Assembly (NCBI GenBank): GCA_945876405.1
Contig: CAMCOJ010000093.1
Location: 1 to 7,596 of the forward strand
Direction: 5' to 3'
Source: an uncultured Ruminococcus sp.
Lineage (GTDB): Bacteria > Bacillota > Clostridia > Oscillospirales > Ruminococcaceae
DNA length: 7,596 nucleotides
The position numbers and the translations under genes are program-made. The notes under the pieces are model-generated. The model searched no databases, was not told the DNA's origin, and worked only from the letters and a program-made list of their open reading frames with translations. This document shows positions 1-5,965 of this stretch, one piece after another. Numbering within the stretch: the stretch's first letter is position 1; each line of letters starts with the position of its first letter.

Positions 1-55
1 ATATGCACGGAGTGACCGCAGGGAACGGATGTGCAAGGCAATATTAATAAAATAA
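1..55 (+). repeat. Repeat family copy, left-edge partial (core and 3' part)
   Basis: The opening bases carry the repeat core, with GCACGGAG at 6-13 and CGGATGTGCAAGGCAAT at 26-42, followed by an A/T-rich stretch. The reverse complement of the 4694-4826 copy has the same two blocks in the same order, so this copy is in the opposite orientation to that one. TGCAC at 5-9 and GTGCA at 31-35 can pair as the base of the core hairpin, as in the internal copy, although the middle of the hairpin differs. The 5' part lies outside the window. How far it extends to the right is uncertain; it may include the palindrome at 57-78. Confidence 0.75.
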
Positions 56-56
56 G

Positions 57-78
57 TCAGATTATAATTATAATCTGA
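57..78. repeat. Perfect 22-bp palindrome upstream of the lyase gene
   Basis: Each arm is 11 bp (TCAGATTATAA and its exact reverse complement) with no spacer. It contains two adjacent TATAAT hexamers (63-68 and 69-74) and ends 30 bp before the chosen start of the lyase. It may be the diverged terminal hairpin of the left-edge repeat, since its position matches hairpin A of the 4694-4826 copy, or it may be an operator or promoter element. No convincing -35 box lies 16-18 bp upstream of either hexamer, so no promoter is called. Confidence 0.6.
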
Positions 79-108
79 TGAAAAATCTGGATGAAAGGAT
101 ATAAGGAT

Positions 109-3087
109 ATGAATTTATTTTTAAAAAATATTGCAGTTGCTTCGGCTTTGTGCATGACTGTCTCTTCTTTCAATTTATTTGATAATGTTCAGAATAATGT
201 TTCCGCATTGAGTGGCAGCTGTGTTGCTGAATATCTGAACAGAGGCATAACTGCGGTGAATACAGGAAATGGAATGCTGGTAAGCTGGCGATTCCTTGCA
301 AATGATGCCGACAGCACAGTTTTTAATCTGTACCGTGACGGAACACTTGTTTATACCAGTAACTCTGAAGAGTCAACCTGTTTTCTTGACACAGGCGGAT
401 CACCTTCCTCGAAGTACACAGTTGAAGCACTGGAAGGCGGAAAGATTGCTTCGTCTGAAAAATGTACGATGATATCAGGCACATCTTATTTTGATGTACC
501 TCTCGACCAGCCTGCAGCATCAGGATGTACGTATAGTCCTAATGACTGTTCTGTTGGAGATGTTGACGGTGACGGAACATATGAATTGTTTGTAAAATGG
601 GATCCTTCAACATCAAAAGACAATTCCCAGAAAGGTGATACCAATAATGTATACATAGACTGCTACAGACTTGATGGAACTAAGCTCTGGAGAATCGATC
701 TGGGTGTGAATATACGTGCAGGTGCACACTATACTCAGTTTCTGGTTGCTGACTTTGACCTTGATGGTAAGGCAGAGCTTACCTGTAAGACAGCGGACGG
801 AACTGTGGACGGAACAGGAAAGGTAATAGGTGATTCTTCTGCTGTGTACAGAAACTCAAGCGGATATATTCTTACCGGAAATGAATACTATACACTTTTC
901 GACGGTGCCACAGGTGCTGCACTTGATACAGTAAACTATAATCCACCGAGAGGAACAGTAAGCTCATGGGGCGACAAGTACGGAAACAGAGTTGACAGAT
1001 TTTTAGGAGCTGTCTGCTATCTTGACGGCGTGCATCCAAGTGCAGTTACAGTGAGAGGGTACTATACAAGGATGACAGCATGTGCATATGATGTTGTAGA
1101 CAAGAAGCTTGTTCAGAGATGGTATTTTGACAGCGGAAACTCATCTTCGGCTGCCGGATACGGAGACGGAAACCATAACTGTATGCCGGCAGATGTTGAC
1201 GGAGACGGAAAGCAGGAGCTCGTTCTGGGTGCCACATGTCTTGATGACAACGGTAAAGTATTATGGTGCCTTAATACCGGACATGGTGACGCAATGCATC
1301 TTGGTGACCTTCTGCCTGACAGAAAAGGACTTGAACTTTGGATCTGTCATGAGGAAAAGCCTTATGGTGTTTCACTTGTTGATGCATCAAACGGTAAAAC
1401 AATATTTCACAAGGACGGAAGCGGAGATACAGGAAGATGCTGTGCTGACAATGTATGGTCCGGAAATGACGGAGCAGAGTTCTGGGGACTCAATAATGAT
1501 GTTTTTGACGGTGCTGGAAATACGCTTTCATGCAGACGTCCTGCAATAAATTTTCTTTCATACTGGGATGGAGATCTGGAAAGAGAAATCCTTGACGGAT
1601 ACACTGATTCACCTGCAACTATTTCCAAGATGGGTGCAGACGGAAAACTTACAACTCTGCTTTCGACAGACGGATATTATACCTGCAACACTACTAAAGG
1701 GACACCTTGCCTTTCTGCTGATATATTCGGTGACTGGAGAGAAGAACTTGTGGTAAGAGCAAGCAACGGCAAGTCGGTCAGAATATACAGTACAACATAT
1801 GATACAGACTACAGAATAACTACACTTATGCATGATATTCAGTATCGTACACAGGTTGCTGGTCAGAATACAGCATATAACCAGCCGCCTCATGCAAGTT
1901 TCTATCTTGGTTCTGAAAAGGGAGTACCTGCAAGAGAAACTGTTACAGTTCTCAACAGTACATCAGAACCAGTACAGAAACCAGCCGTAATATCTGAAGG
2001 AACATCATTTATGCTCAGAAATAAAAACAGCGGTATGTATATGACGGTTGAGGGCGAAAATGCTGTAAATGGTGCAAATATTTGTCAGACGGAAAAACCG
2101 GAAAGGGCATCCATATGGAAAGCCTTTGCTTCCGATGATGACGGATATTATTATCTCTGTTCAGGTCTAAATAACTCATTTTGTCTTGATGTAACAGCTC
2201 ATTCAGCTGATAACGGTACTAATATAGAACTCTATCAGTCAAATAAAAAAACTGCTCAGAAATTTATGTTCATGGAAAACGAAGATGGTTCATATACCAT
2301 AAGAACTCATGTTTCCGGTGGTAAATCATGTGTTGAGATTGTAAACGGCCTTATTACAGAAGGCGCAAATGTGCAGGAGTGGGAACTTAACGGTGCATCA
2401 TGTCAGGACTGGTATCTTGAAAATGCAACTGAACCGGGTGAAGTTATGGATACCTCAAAGGTATATAATTTACTTAATATGAACAGTAACCTATATATGG
2501 AAGTGGCAGGTGCCAAAAAGGAAAACGGTGCAAATGTTCAGCAATGGGGTGCAGATGCTCCTAATGACTGGAACAGCTGGATACTCACTTCAGCAGAAAA
2601 CGGTTATTATTATATTTCTTCAAAAATGGCAGACGGAAAAACATGGTATCTTACAGTGGCTGAAGGAAAATCAGCGGCAGGTATTAACGTATGTATTTCT
2701 GAAAAGGATGGTACAAGTTCACAGCTTTTCAAATTCGTAAAGAATACAGATGGATCATATACGCTTATGACAAAAGCTTCAAAAGACGGATGTGTCCTTG
2801 AAATACAGGATGAAAACACACAAAGCGGTGGGAATGTAATACAGAATACATATTCAGGTTCATTGAATCAGAAATGGCTTCTTTCAGAAGCCGGAACATT
2901 AAATATTGCTGGTGATGCTGATCAGAATGGAATTGTAAATATATCAGATTTTATAACACTTCAGAGATATATGCTCGGAATATCAGAGCTTACAGCTGAT
3001 GGATTTGGTGCAGCTGATATCAACAGTGATGGTAAGATAAGTATTATTGATTATATCATGCTTAAGGAGATTCTTCTAATTGCATGA
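109..3087 (+). CDS. Secreted PL11 rhamnogalacturonan lyase with two ricin-type trefoils and a type I dockerin
   Basis: This enzyme would cleave the rhamnogalacturonan I backbone of pectin by beta-elimination outside the cell (family PL11, YesW/YesX type). The start at 109 is preferred over an in-frame ATG at 91 because AAAGGA at 94-99 sits about 9 bases before it and a clean signal peptide follows. Residue numbers below count from 91. The signal peptide probably ends at VSA (37-39). The PL11 domain spans about 45-607. It begins EYLNRGITAVNTG and has calcium-type loops DVDGDG (157-162), DFDLDG (221-226) and DVDGDG (368-373), then GHGDAMHLGD (397-406), DIFGDWREEL (544-553) and YNQPPHASFYLG (596-607). 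Two beta-trefoil (RicinB/CBM13-like) domains follow at about 637-780 and 791-935, with QxW-like QDW and QKW motifs. The dockerin at 941-998 has two F-hand repeats with D942/D944/N946/D953 and D976/N978/D980/D987. A dockerin implies attachment to a cohesin scaffold. Whether it acts as an endo- or exo-lyase cannot be read from the sequence. Confidence 0.95.
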   Translation: MNLFLKNIAVASALCMTVSSFNLFDNVQNNVSALSGSCVAEYLNRGITAVNTGNGMLVSWRFLANDADSTVFNLYRDGTLVYTSNSEESTCFLDTGGSPSSKYTVEALEGGKIASSEKCTMISGTSYFDVPLDQPAASGCTYSPNDCSVGDVDGDGTYELFVKWDPSTSKDNSQKGDTNNVYIDCYRLDGTKLWRIDLGVNIRAGAHYTQFLVADFDLDGKAELTCKTADGTVDGTGKVIGDSSAVYRNSSGYILTGNEYYTLFDGATGAALDTVNYNPPRGTVSSWGDKYGNRVDRFLGAVCYLDGVHPSAVTVRGYYTRMTACAYDVVDKKLVQRWYFDSGNSSSAAGYGDGNHNCMPADVDGDGKQELVLGATCLDDNGKVLWCLNTGHGDAMHLGDLLPDRKGLELWICHEEKPYGVSLVDASNGKTIFHKDGSGDTGRCCADNVWSGNDGAEFWGLNNDVFDGAGNTLSCRRPAINFLSYWDGDLEREILDGYTDSPATISKMGADGKLTTLLSTDGYYTCNTTKGTPCLSADIFGDWREELVVRASNGKSVRIYSTTYDTDYRITTLMHDIQYRTQVAGQNTAYNQPPHASFYLGSEKGVPARETVTVLNSTSEPVQKPAVISEGTSFMLRNKNSGMYMTVEGENAVNGANICQTEKPERASIWKAFASDDDGYYYLCSGLNNSFCLDVTAHSADNGTNIELYQSNKKTAQKFMFMENEDGSYTIRTHVSGGKSCVEIVNGLITEGANVQEWELNGASCQDWYLENATEPGEVMDTSKVYNLLNMNSNLYMEVAGAKKENGANVQQWGADAPNDWNSWILTSAENGYYYISSKMADGKTWYLTVAEGKSAAGINVCISEKDGTSSQLFKFVKNTDGSYTLMTKASKDGCVLEIQDENTQSGGNVIQNTYSGSLNQKWLLSEAGTLNIAGDADQNGIVNISDFITLQRYMLGISELTADGFGAADINSDGKISIIDYIMLKEILLIA

Positions 3088-3135
3088 TCTCAGGAACGAT
3101 TCTGTAAATATTGGATTTTGGTAAAATCTTTAAAT

Positions 3136-3153
3136 GGTCTGCATATGCAGACC
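3136..3153. repeat. Perfect 18-bp dyad downstream of the lyase
   Basis: GGTCTGCATATGCAGACC is a perfect inverted repeat with 9-bp arms and no loop, 48 bp after the lyase stop codon. With no loop it suits a dimeric DNA-binding protein better than an RNA hairpin. It is not followed by a T-run and is not itself a terminator. No function is assigned. Confidence 0.5.
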
Positions 3154-3162
3154 GGCACGAAT

Positions 3163-3191
3163 ACACCGGCTCAAATAAGGGTCGGTGTTTT
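3163..3191 (+). terminator. Probable rho-independent terminator of the lyase gene
   Basis: ACACCGGCTC (3163-3172) pairs with GGGTCGGTGT (3179-3188), giving a 10-bp stem with two G-T pairs and the loop AAATAA. TTT follows immediately and then GCTT, so the T-run is short. It lies 76 bp after the lyase stop, and the next gene starts 340 bp further on. Confidence 0.6.
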
Positions 3192-3232
3192 GCTTGCACA
3201 AATACACCTAAGCGTAATTTGTTGACTAAAAC

Positions 3233-3304
3233 CTGATATTTACAGCAAAGTCACTTATCGGCTGTATGCTGATAACGGCAGGAACGCTGATTATGGTTTT
3301 GTAA
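3233..3304 (+). pseudogene. Possible remnant of a DMT-type transporter C-terminus
   Basis: One frame reads LIFTAKSLIGCMLITAG followed by TLIMVL and a TAA stop at 3302-3304. This has the pattern of the last membrane helix of an EamA/DMT transporter. The intact transporter just downstream ends with ELSGCILVFAAVIAAQL, which shares L.GC.L and the alternating hydrophobic pattern. There is no upstream coding sequence: stop codons lie close by in the same frame and there is no start or ribosome binding site. It could be what is left of an earlier tandem copy. At 23 residues, chance is a serious alternative. Confidence 0.3.
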
Positions 3305-3397
3305 AAATGCATTATTCGGGTATGCACAAGGGTAAGTTTTGCGTTTCCATACATTTTCTTAATCACACAGGAAAAAATAATAATACCTGTAATTTTC

Positions 3398-3406
3398 TGA
3401 TATACT
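3398..3406 (+). promoter_or_regulatory. Candidate extended -10 promoter for the DMT transporter
   Basis: TGATATACT matches the extended -10 pattern (TGn followed by TATACT, one base from TATAAT). There is no recognisable -35 hexamer 17 bp upstream, and the site is 126 bp before the gene start. If it is used, the leader RNA would contain the strong hairpin of the 3424-3496 repeat. Confidence 0.25.
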
Positions 3407-3423
3407 TTAACTGTAACCTGTTT

Positions 3424-3496
3424 TATAGTGAACGCAAAAAATGTTTTTATAGTTGTTTATATAGTGAAAGTCAAAATAAATTTGACTTTCACTATA
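3424..3496 (+). repeat. Short, internally deleted copy of the TA-flanked repeat
   Basis: The left end TATAGTGAACGC (3424-3435) is followed by A-run and T-run segments that look like a damaged hairpin B. The right end is a perfect 16-bp stem (3460-3475 with 3481-3496, loop ATAAA). This 37-base hairpin differs from hairpin A of the 4694-4826 copy at a single base. The conserved core with GTGCAAGGCAAT is missing, so this copy is best read as an internal-deletion derivative. Both ends read TATA. It ends 25 bp before the AGGAGG of the next gene. Confidence 0.75.
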
Positions 3497-3532
3497 GTAT
3501 GACTAAATACTAACATTAATCAGGAGGAAAAA

Positions 3533-4432
3533 ATGAAGTTAAGGAAAATGCGCGGCAATATTATGCTGCTGATTGCGGCGGTTATCTGGGGTTCAGCTTT
3601 TGTGGCACAGAGTGAGGGGATGAACTATATTGGTCCGTTTACTTATGTGTTTTCGCGAAGTATCATTGGTGCAGCAGTCCTTGTGATTATAATCTATGCC
3701 ATCAGGACGGTAAAAAAGAAAAATAACGAGTACCATCCTGCAGATTTGAAAATGTCTGCCTGGGGTGGGATGTGCTGTGGAGCAGTGCTTTTTGCTGCCG
3801 CTTCATTTCAACAGTTTGGTATAAGCAATACAACTGCCGGAAAAGCAGGATTTATAACAACACTGTATGTCATAATAGTACCTGTTCTTGGATTCTTTAT
3901 GAAGAAGAAAACTCCGTCCAGAGTATGGATATGTGCGGCTGTTGCTGTAGCCGGATTTTATCTTCTGTGTATCAGAAATGATTTCTCCATAGGATCAGGA
4001 GACCTGCTTGTTCTTATAAGTGCAGTCTTCTTCTCACTTCATATTATAGTGATAGATTATTTTAATAAAAGAAATACGGATCCTATGATAATGTCGTGCT
4101 TTCAGTTTTTAACTGCAGGAATAATAGGATTTCCGGTGATGATTATCCTTGAAGAACCTGATATCCGTGATATCATGAATGCTGCTCTTCCTATTCTTTA
4201 TGCCGGTGTTCTTTCATCCGGAATAGCGTTTACGCTTCAGATAATAGCCCAGAAGGACACGGATCCTACTGTTGCTACTATGATAATGAGTCTCGAATCA
4301 GTATTTGCAGTTCTGTCCGGATGGCTCATTCTGGGGGAAACTCTTTCGATAAGGGAACTTTCCGGATGTATTCTGGTCTTTGCAGCAGTTATTGCAGCCC
4401 AGCTCCCTGCAAAGTCCGAAATGAGAAAGTAA
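3533..4432 (+). CDS. EamA/DMT-family inner-membrane transporter
   Basis: This is a 299-residue integral membrane protein of the drug/metabolite transporter superfamily. These carriers usually have ten helices and move small metabolites, amino acids or related compounds; the substrate cannot be told here. AGGAGG at 3522-3527 fixes the ATG at 3533. Two EamA repeats are visible, about 9-145 and 152-292. The first has the typical N-terminal helix with WGSAFVAQ and the segment AGKAGFITTLYVIIVPVLGF. The second has SLESVFAVLSGWLILGE near 250-266, which is the hallmark SLEPVFA...GWLLLGE motif of the family. The length is normal and the frame intact. It appears to be a single-gene transcription unit, with a repeat hairpin just upstream and a terminator 21 bp downstream. 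Confidence 0.92.
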   Translation: MKLRKMRGNIMLLIAAVIWGSAFVAQSEGMNYIGPFTYVFSRSIIGAAVLVIIIYAIRTVKKKNNEYHPADLKMSAWGGMCCGAVLFAAASFQQFGISNTTAGKAGFITTLYVIIVPVLGFFMKKKTPSRVWICAAVAVAGFYLLCIRNDFSIGSGDLLVLISAVFFSLHIIVIDYFNKRNTDPMIMSCFQFLTAGIIGFPVMIILEEPDIRDIMNAALPILYAGVLSSGIAFTLQIIAQKDTDPTVATMIMSLESVFAVLSGWLILGETLSIRELSGCILVFAAVIAAQLPAKSEMRK

Positions 4433-4453
4433 TATTCCTGAATTTTTCAGTAA

Positions 4454-4493
4454 AAAGCCGCCGTGGTAGTATAACCCACGGTGGCTTTGCTTT
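4454..4493 (+). terminator. Rho-independent terminator of the DMT transporter gene
   Basis: AAAGCCGCCGTGG (4454-4466) pairs with CCACGGTGGCTTT (4476-4488) in a 13-bp stem with one G-T pair. The loop is 9 bases, and GCTTT follows the stem. The A-rich left arm makes it nearly symmetric, so it may also work on the opposite strand. Confidence 0.8.
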
Positions 4494-4543
4494 GAATCAG
4501 GTGCGTTCTTTCAAGATCCTGTACTGCCCGTATATATTTACTG

Positions 4544-4572
4544 TTGAAAGCAAATAACAGATATGGTATAAT
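4544..4572 (+). promoter_or_regulatory. Strong sigma-A promoter
   Basis: TTGAAA (4544-4549), a 17-bp spacer and TATAAT (4567-4572), with TGG directly before the -10 box as an extended -10 element. Transcription would begin near 4579. The first intact gene downstream is the YitT-family gene at 4945, which would then have a leader of about 365 bases made of the Clp remnant and the inserted repeat. No terminator hairpin with a T-run was seen between the two. Confidence 0.7.
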
Positions 4573-4583
4573 TGGTTATGTAA

Positions 4584-4940
4584 GATAATTCAAAAGTCGG
4601 CATCAGTTTAAAGTCGGGAGCGGTGGAAATACTTAATGAGAGAAAAATAGGAATCAGTCAGGAATTCGGTGCCAGAGAGGTTGATCGTGTAATTATAGTG
4701 AACGTCAAAATAAATTTGACTTTCACTATAATTAATTTATTTTTATTGCCTTGCACATCCGATGACTACGTCATCTCCGTGCAAATCGGCACCGGCAAAC
4801 GCAATTTATTTATTGCGTTTGCTATAGCAATGACATAAAGCCTCTTTTGTTGACGAGATTCTTTTTGGCAGGCTAAAAAAGGCGGAAAACTGACTCTTAC
4901 AGCTGAAGATGCTGCAATTGAAGGAGAAGAAAGGATATAG
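4584..4940 (+). pseudogene. C-terminal remnant of a ClpA/ClpC-type AAA+ unfoldase, interrupted by a repeat
   Basis: From 4584 the frame reads KVGISLKSGAVEILNERKIG and then SQEFGAREVDRVI up to the repeat at 4694. If 4696-4826 (131 bp, leaving one TA) is removed, the same frame continues SNDIKPLLLTRFFLAG to a TAA at 4874. In the next frame KKGGKLTLTAEDAAIEGEERI-type sequence runs to TAG at 4938-4940. Joined, this matches the C-terminal small domain of Clp ATPases; E. coli ClpA, from memory, has GARPMARVIQDNLKKPLA followed by ...FG..DGG.V.V. Only this last domain is left: the Walker motifs and everything else N-terminal are absent, and a stop precedes it at 4581. The lesions are therefore 5' truncation, repeat insertion and one frameshift near 4868-4876. 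It is not expected to make a working protein. Confidence 0.72.
4694..4826 (-). repeat. Complete copy of a MITE-like, TA-flanked triple-hairpin repeat
   Basis: The ends are TATAGTGAACG (4694-4704) and CGTTTGCTATA (4816-4826), an imperfect terminal inverted repeat with 9 of 11 matches. There are three hairpins. Hairpin A (4694-4709 with 4715-4730) is a 16-bp stem with one mismatch and extends further into the flanks. The core hairpin (4751-4784) pairs TTGCAC with GTGCAA and GATGAC with GTCATC around the loop TAC. Hairpin B (4795-4805 with 4812-4822) is an 11-bp perfect stem with loop TTATTT. The minus strand is used because the edge copies read in that direction. No open frame of protein size and no transposase gene lie inside, so it would depend on an enzyme encoded elsewhere. 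The inferred target duplication is TA. It interrupts the Clp remnant. Confidence 0.85.
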
Positions 4941-4944
4941 ATAT

Positions 4945-5832
4945 ATGTTAAAAATTAAACAGCAGTTAAATGGTTTAAATCCGCTGAATTTTATAGTTCT
5001 TGCTGTCGCAGGTATAATAAATGCCTTTGGAGTAACCTTATTTTTATTTCCTGTGAAATTGTATGACAGCGGAGTTTCGGGATTGTCGATGCTGCTTGAT
5101 CAGATTACTCCGGCATTTCTGACACTGCCTTTTTTTCTGGTGGCAATCAATTTTCCCGTTTTTCTTCTGGGAATGAAAAAGCAGGGAATAGCATTTACTG
5201 TTTATTCGGTTTTCACTATTTTCATTTATGCGCTGACGTCATTTCTGATTACAAATGTTCTGCCGATAGATGTTGAATTTGTGTCACCGCTGGCAGGAGA
5301 GGATTTGCTTCTGTGTGCGATATTCGGTGGTGCAGTTTCCGGTGTCGGAAGCGGCCTGACCATCAGATTCGGCGGAGCAATTGACGGAATAGATGTTTTA
5401 TCCGTTATGTTCGCAAAGAAAATCGGTATTTCAATAGGAAGCTTCAATATGATTTTCAATGCAGTTTTGTATACAGTATGCGGAATAGTAATTCATAGCT
5501 GGATACTGCCGCTTTATTCGATAGTTACATATTTTATCGGTTCAAAAACAGTTGACTATATCGTTGAAGGTTTTGACCGTTCAAAATGTGCTATGATAGT
5601 AACTGTCAAAGCAGAAGAAATAACTGCCGCCATGCAGAACAGTTTCAGCAGCAGCGGGACTATTGTCAAAGCAACCGGCGGTTATTCACATGAAGAAAAG
5701 GAAATTATTTATTTTATTGTAAATTCATTTCAGATAAATAAAGTTAAGCAGATTGTGCATGAGATTGATGCAAGTGCATTTATATCTCTGCATGATGTTT
5801 CGGACGTAATAAAGAGTCCGGAAAATCAATAA
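4945..5832 (+). CDS. YitT-family membrane protein (DUF161 plus DUF2179)
   Basis: The product is a 295-residue protein of the YitT family, membrane proteins widespread in Firmicutes without an established molecular function. An in-frame ATG at 4909 exists, but 4945 is preferred: the GGAGAAGAAAGGA stretch ending at 4934 lies about 10 bases upstream, and translation from 4909 would add a charged tail (MLQLKEKKGYRY) before a normal family start. The N-terminal half has about five to six hydrophobic segments, near 14-36, 56-76, 82-102, 119-140 and 165-200, with the glycine-rich GGAVSGVGSGLTIRFGGA of the YitT membrane domain. The C-terminal part, about 205-288, is the soluble DUF2179 domain, with a GGYSHEEKEIIYFIV segment and IDASAFISLHDVSDV. 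Length and frame are normal. It would be transcribed from the promoter at 4544-4572 and stops at the terminator 5853-5882. Confidence 0.93.
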   Translation: MLKIKQQLNGLNPLNFIVLAVAGIINAFGVTLFLFPVKLYDSGVSGLSMLLDQITPAFLTLPFFLVAINFPVFLLGMKKQGIAFTVYSVFTIFIYALTSFLITNVLPIDVEFVSPLAGEDLLLCAIFGGAVSGVGSGLTIRFGGAIDGIDVLSVMFAKKIGISIGSFNMIFNAVLYTVCGIVIHSWILPLYSIVTYFIGSKTVDYIVEGFDRSKCAMIVTVKAEEITAAMQNSFSSSGTIVKATGGYSHEEKEIIYFIVNSFQINKVKQIVHEIDASAFISLHDVSDVIKSPENQ

Positions 5833-5852
5833 AAACAGAATACCACAGACGG

Positions 5853-5882
5853 GAGCCGGATAAAAGACCGGCTCATTTTTTT
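5853..5882 (+). terminator. Rho-independent terminator of the yitT-family gene
   Basis: GAGCCGG (5853-5859) pairs perfectly with CCGGCTC (5868-5874) around an 8-base A-rich loop. After one A there is a run of seven T (5876-5882). It is a classic intrinsic terminator 20 bp after the stop codon, and it ends right where the biotin operator begins. Confidence 0.92.
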
Positions 5883-5925
5883 ACGATTGTCAACTAATAT
5901 TCATAATTTAAGTTGACAATCGTAA
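5881..5925. promoter_or_regulatory. BirA-type biotin operator
   Basis: A perfect 15-bp inverted repeat (TTACGATTGTCAACT at 5881-5895 and its reverse complement at 5911-5925) is separated by 15 A/T-rich bases. The inner half-sites TTGTCAACT and AGTTGACAA resemble the known BirA half-site TTGTTAACC/GGTTAACAA, and the spacing is in the expected 14-16 range. It stands upstream of bioY and bioB and covers the -35 box, so biotinyl-AMP-bound BirA would block transcription. No birA gene is in the window. Confidence 0.82.
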
Positions 5926-5941
5926 ACTTGTATGATATAAT
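5913..5941 (+). promoter_or_regulatory. Consensus sigma-A promoter of the bioY-bioB operon
   Basis: TTGACA (5913-5918) and TATAAT (5936-5941) are both perfect, with a 17-bp spacer and TGA before the -10 box. The -35 hexamer lies inside the right arm of the BirA-type operator. Transcription should begin near 5948, giving a leader of under 20 bases before bioY and leaving no room for a riboswitch. Confidence 0.9.
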
Positions 5942-5965
5942 AGTAAACCGGAAAGGACGGATATT

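Larger units (their letters stand above)
3088..3532. other. Intergenic region between the lyase and the DMT transporter
   Basis: This 445-bp gap contains the perfect dyad, the lyase terminator, the possible transporter remnant, an extended -10-like site and a short repeat copy. The stretch 3305-3390 is A/T-rich and shows no gene, RNA or repeat that I recognise. A 68-codon open frame at 3307-3513 runs straight through the repeat hairpin, has no ribosome binding site and is not taken as a gene. Confidence 0.7.

Noticed and set aside
1..55. CRISPR array made of the repeats
   Set aside because: Copies are kilobases apart, differ in length and orientation, and have no regular spacers.
1109..1549. 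146-codon open frame inside the lyase gene, and several shorter ones on both strands
   Set aside because: They overlap a clear PL11 coding frame, have no ribosome binding sites and show no family resemblance. They are out-of-frame shadows.
3307..3513. 68-codon frame before the DMT transporter as a gene
   Set aside because: It has no ribosome binding site, runs through the repeat hairpin and has low-complexity Asn/Phe-rich content.
4623..4838. 71-codon frame starting with GTG ahead of the yitT-family gene, as a new small protein
   Set aside because: Its first third is the Clp remnant and the remainder is the inserted repeat read as protein; the GTG has no properly spaced ribosome binding site.
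4580..4944. Riboswitch or structured leader RNA upstream of the yitT-family gene
   Set aside because: I compared it mentally with guanidine, preQ1, manganese, T-box and SAM motifs and found none. The conserved-looking parts are explained by Clp coding sequence and the repeat hairpins.
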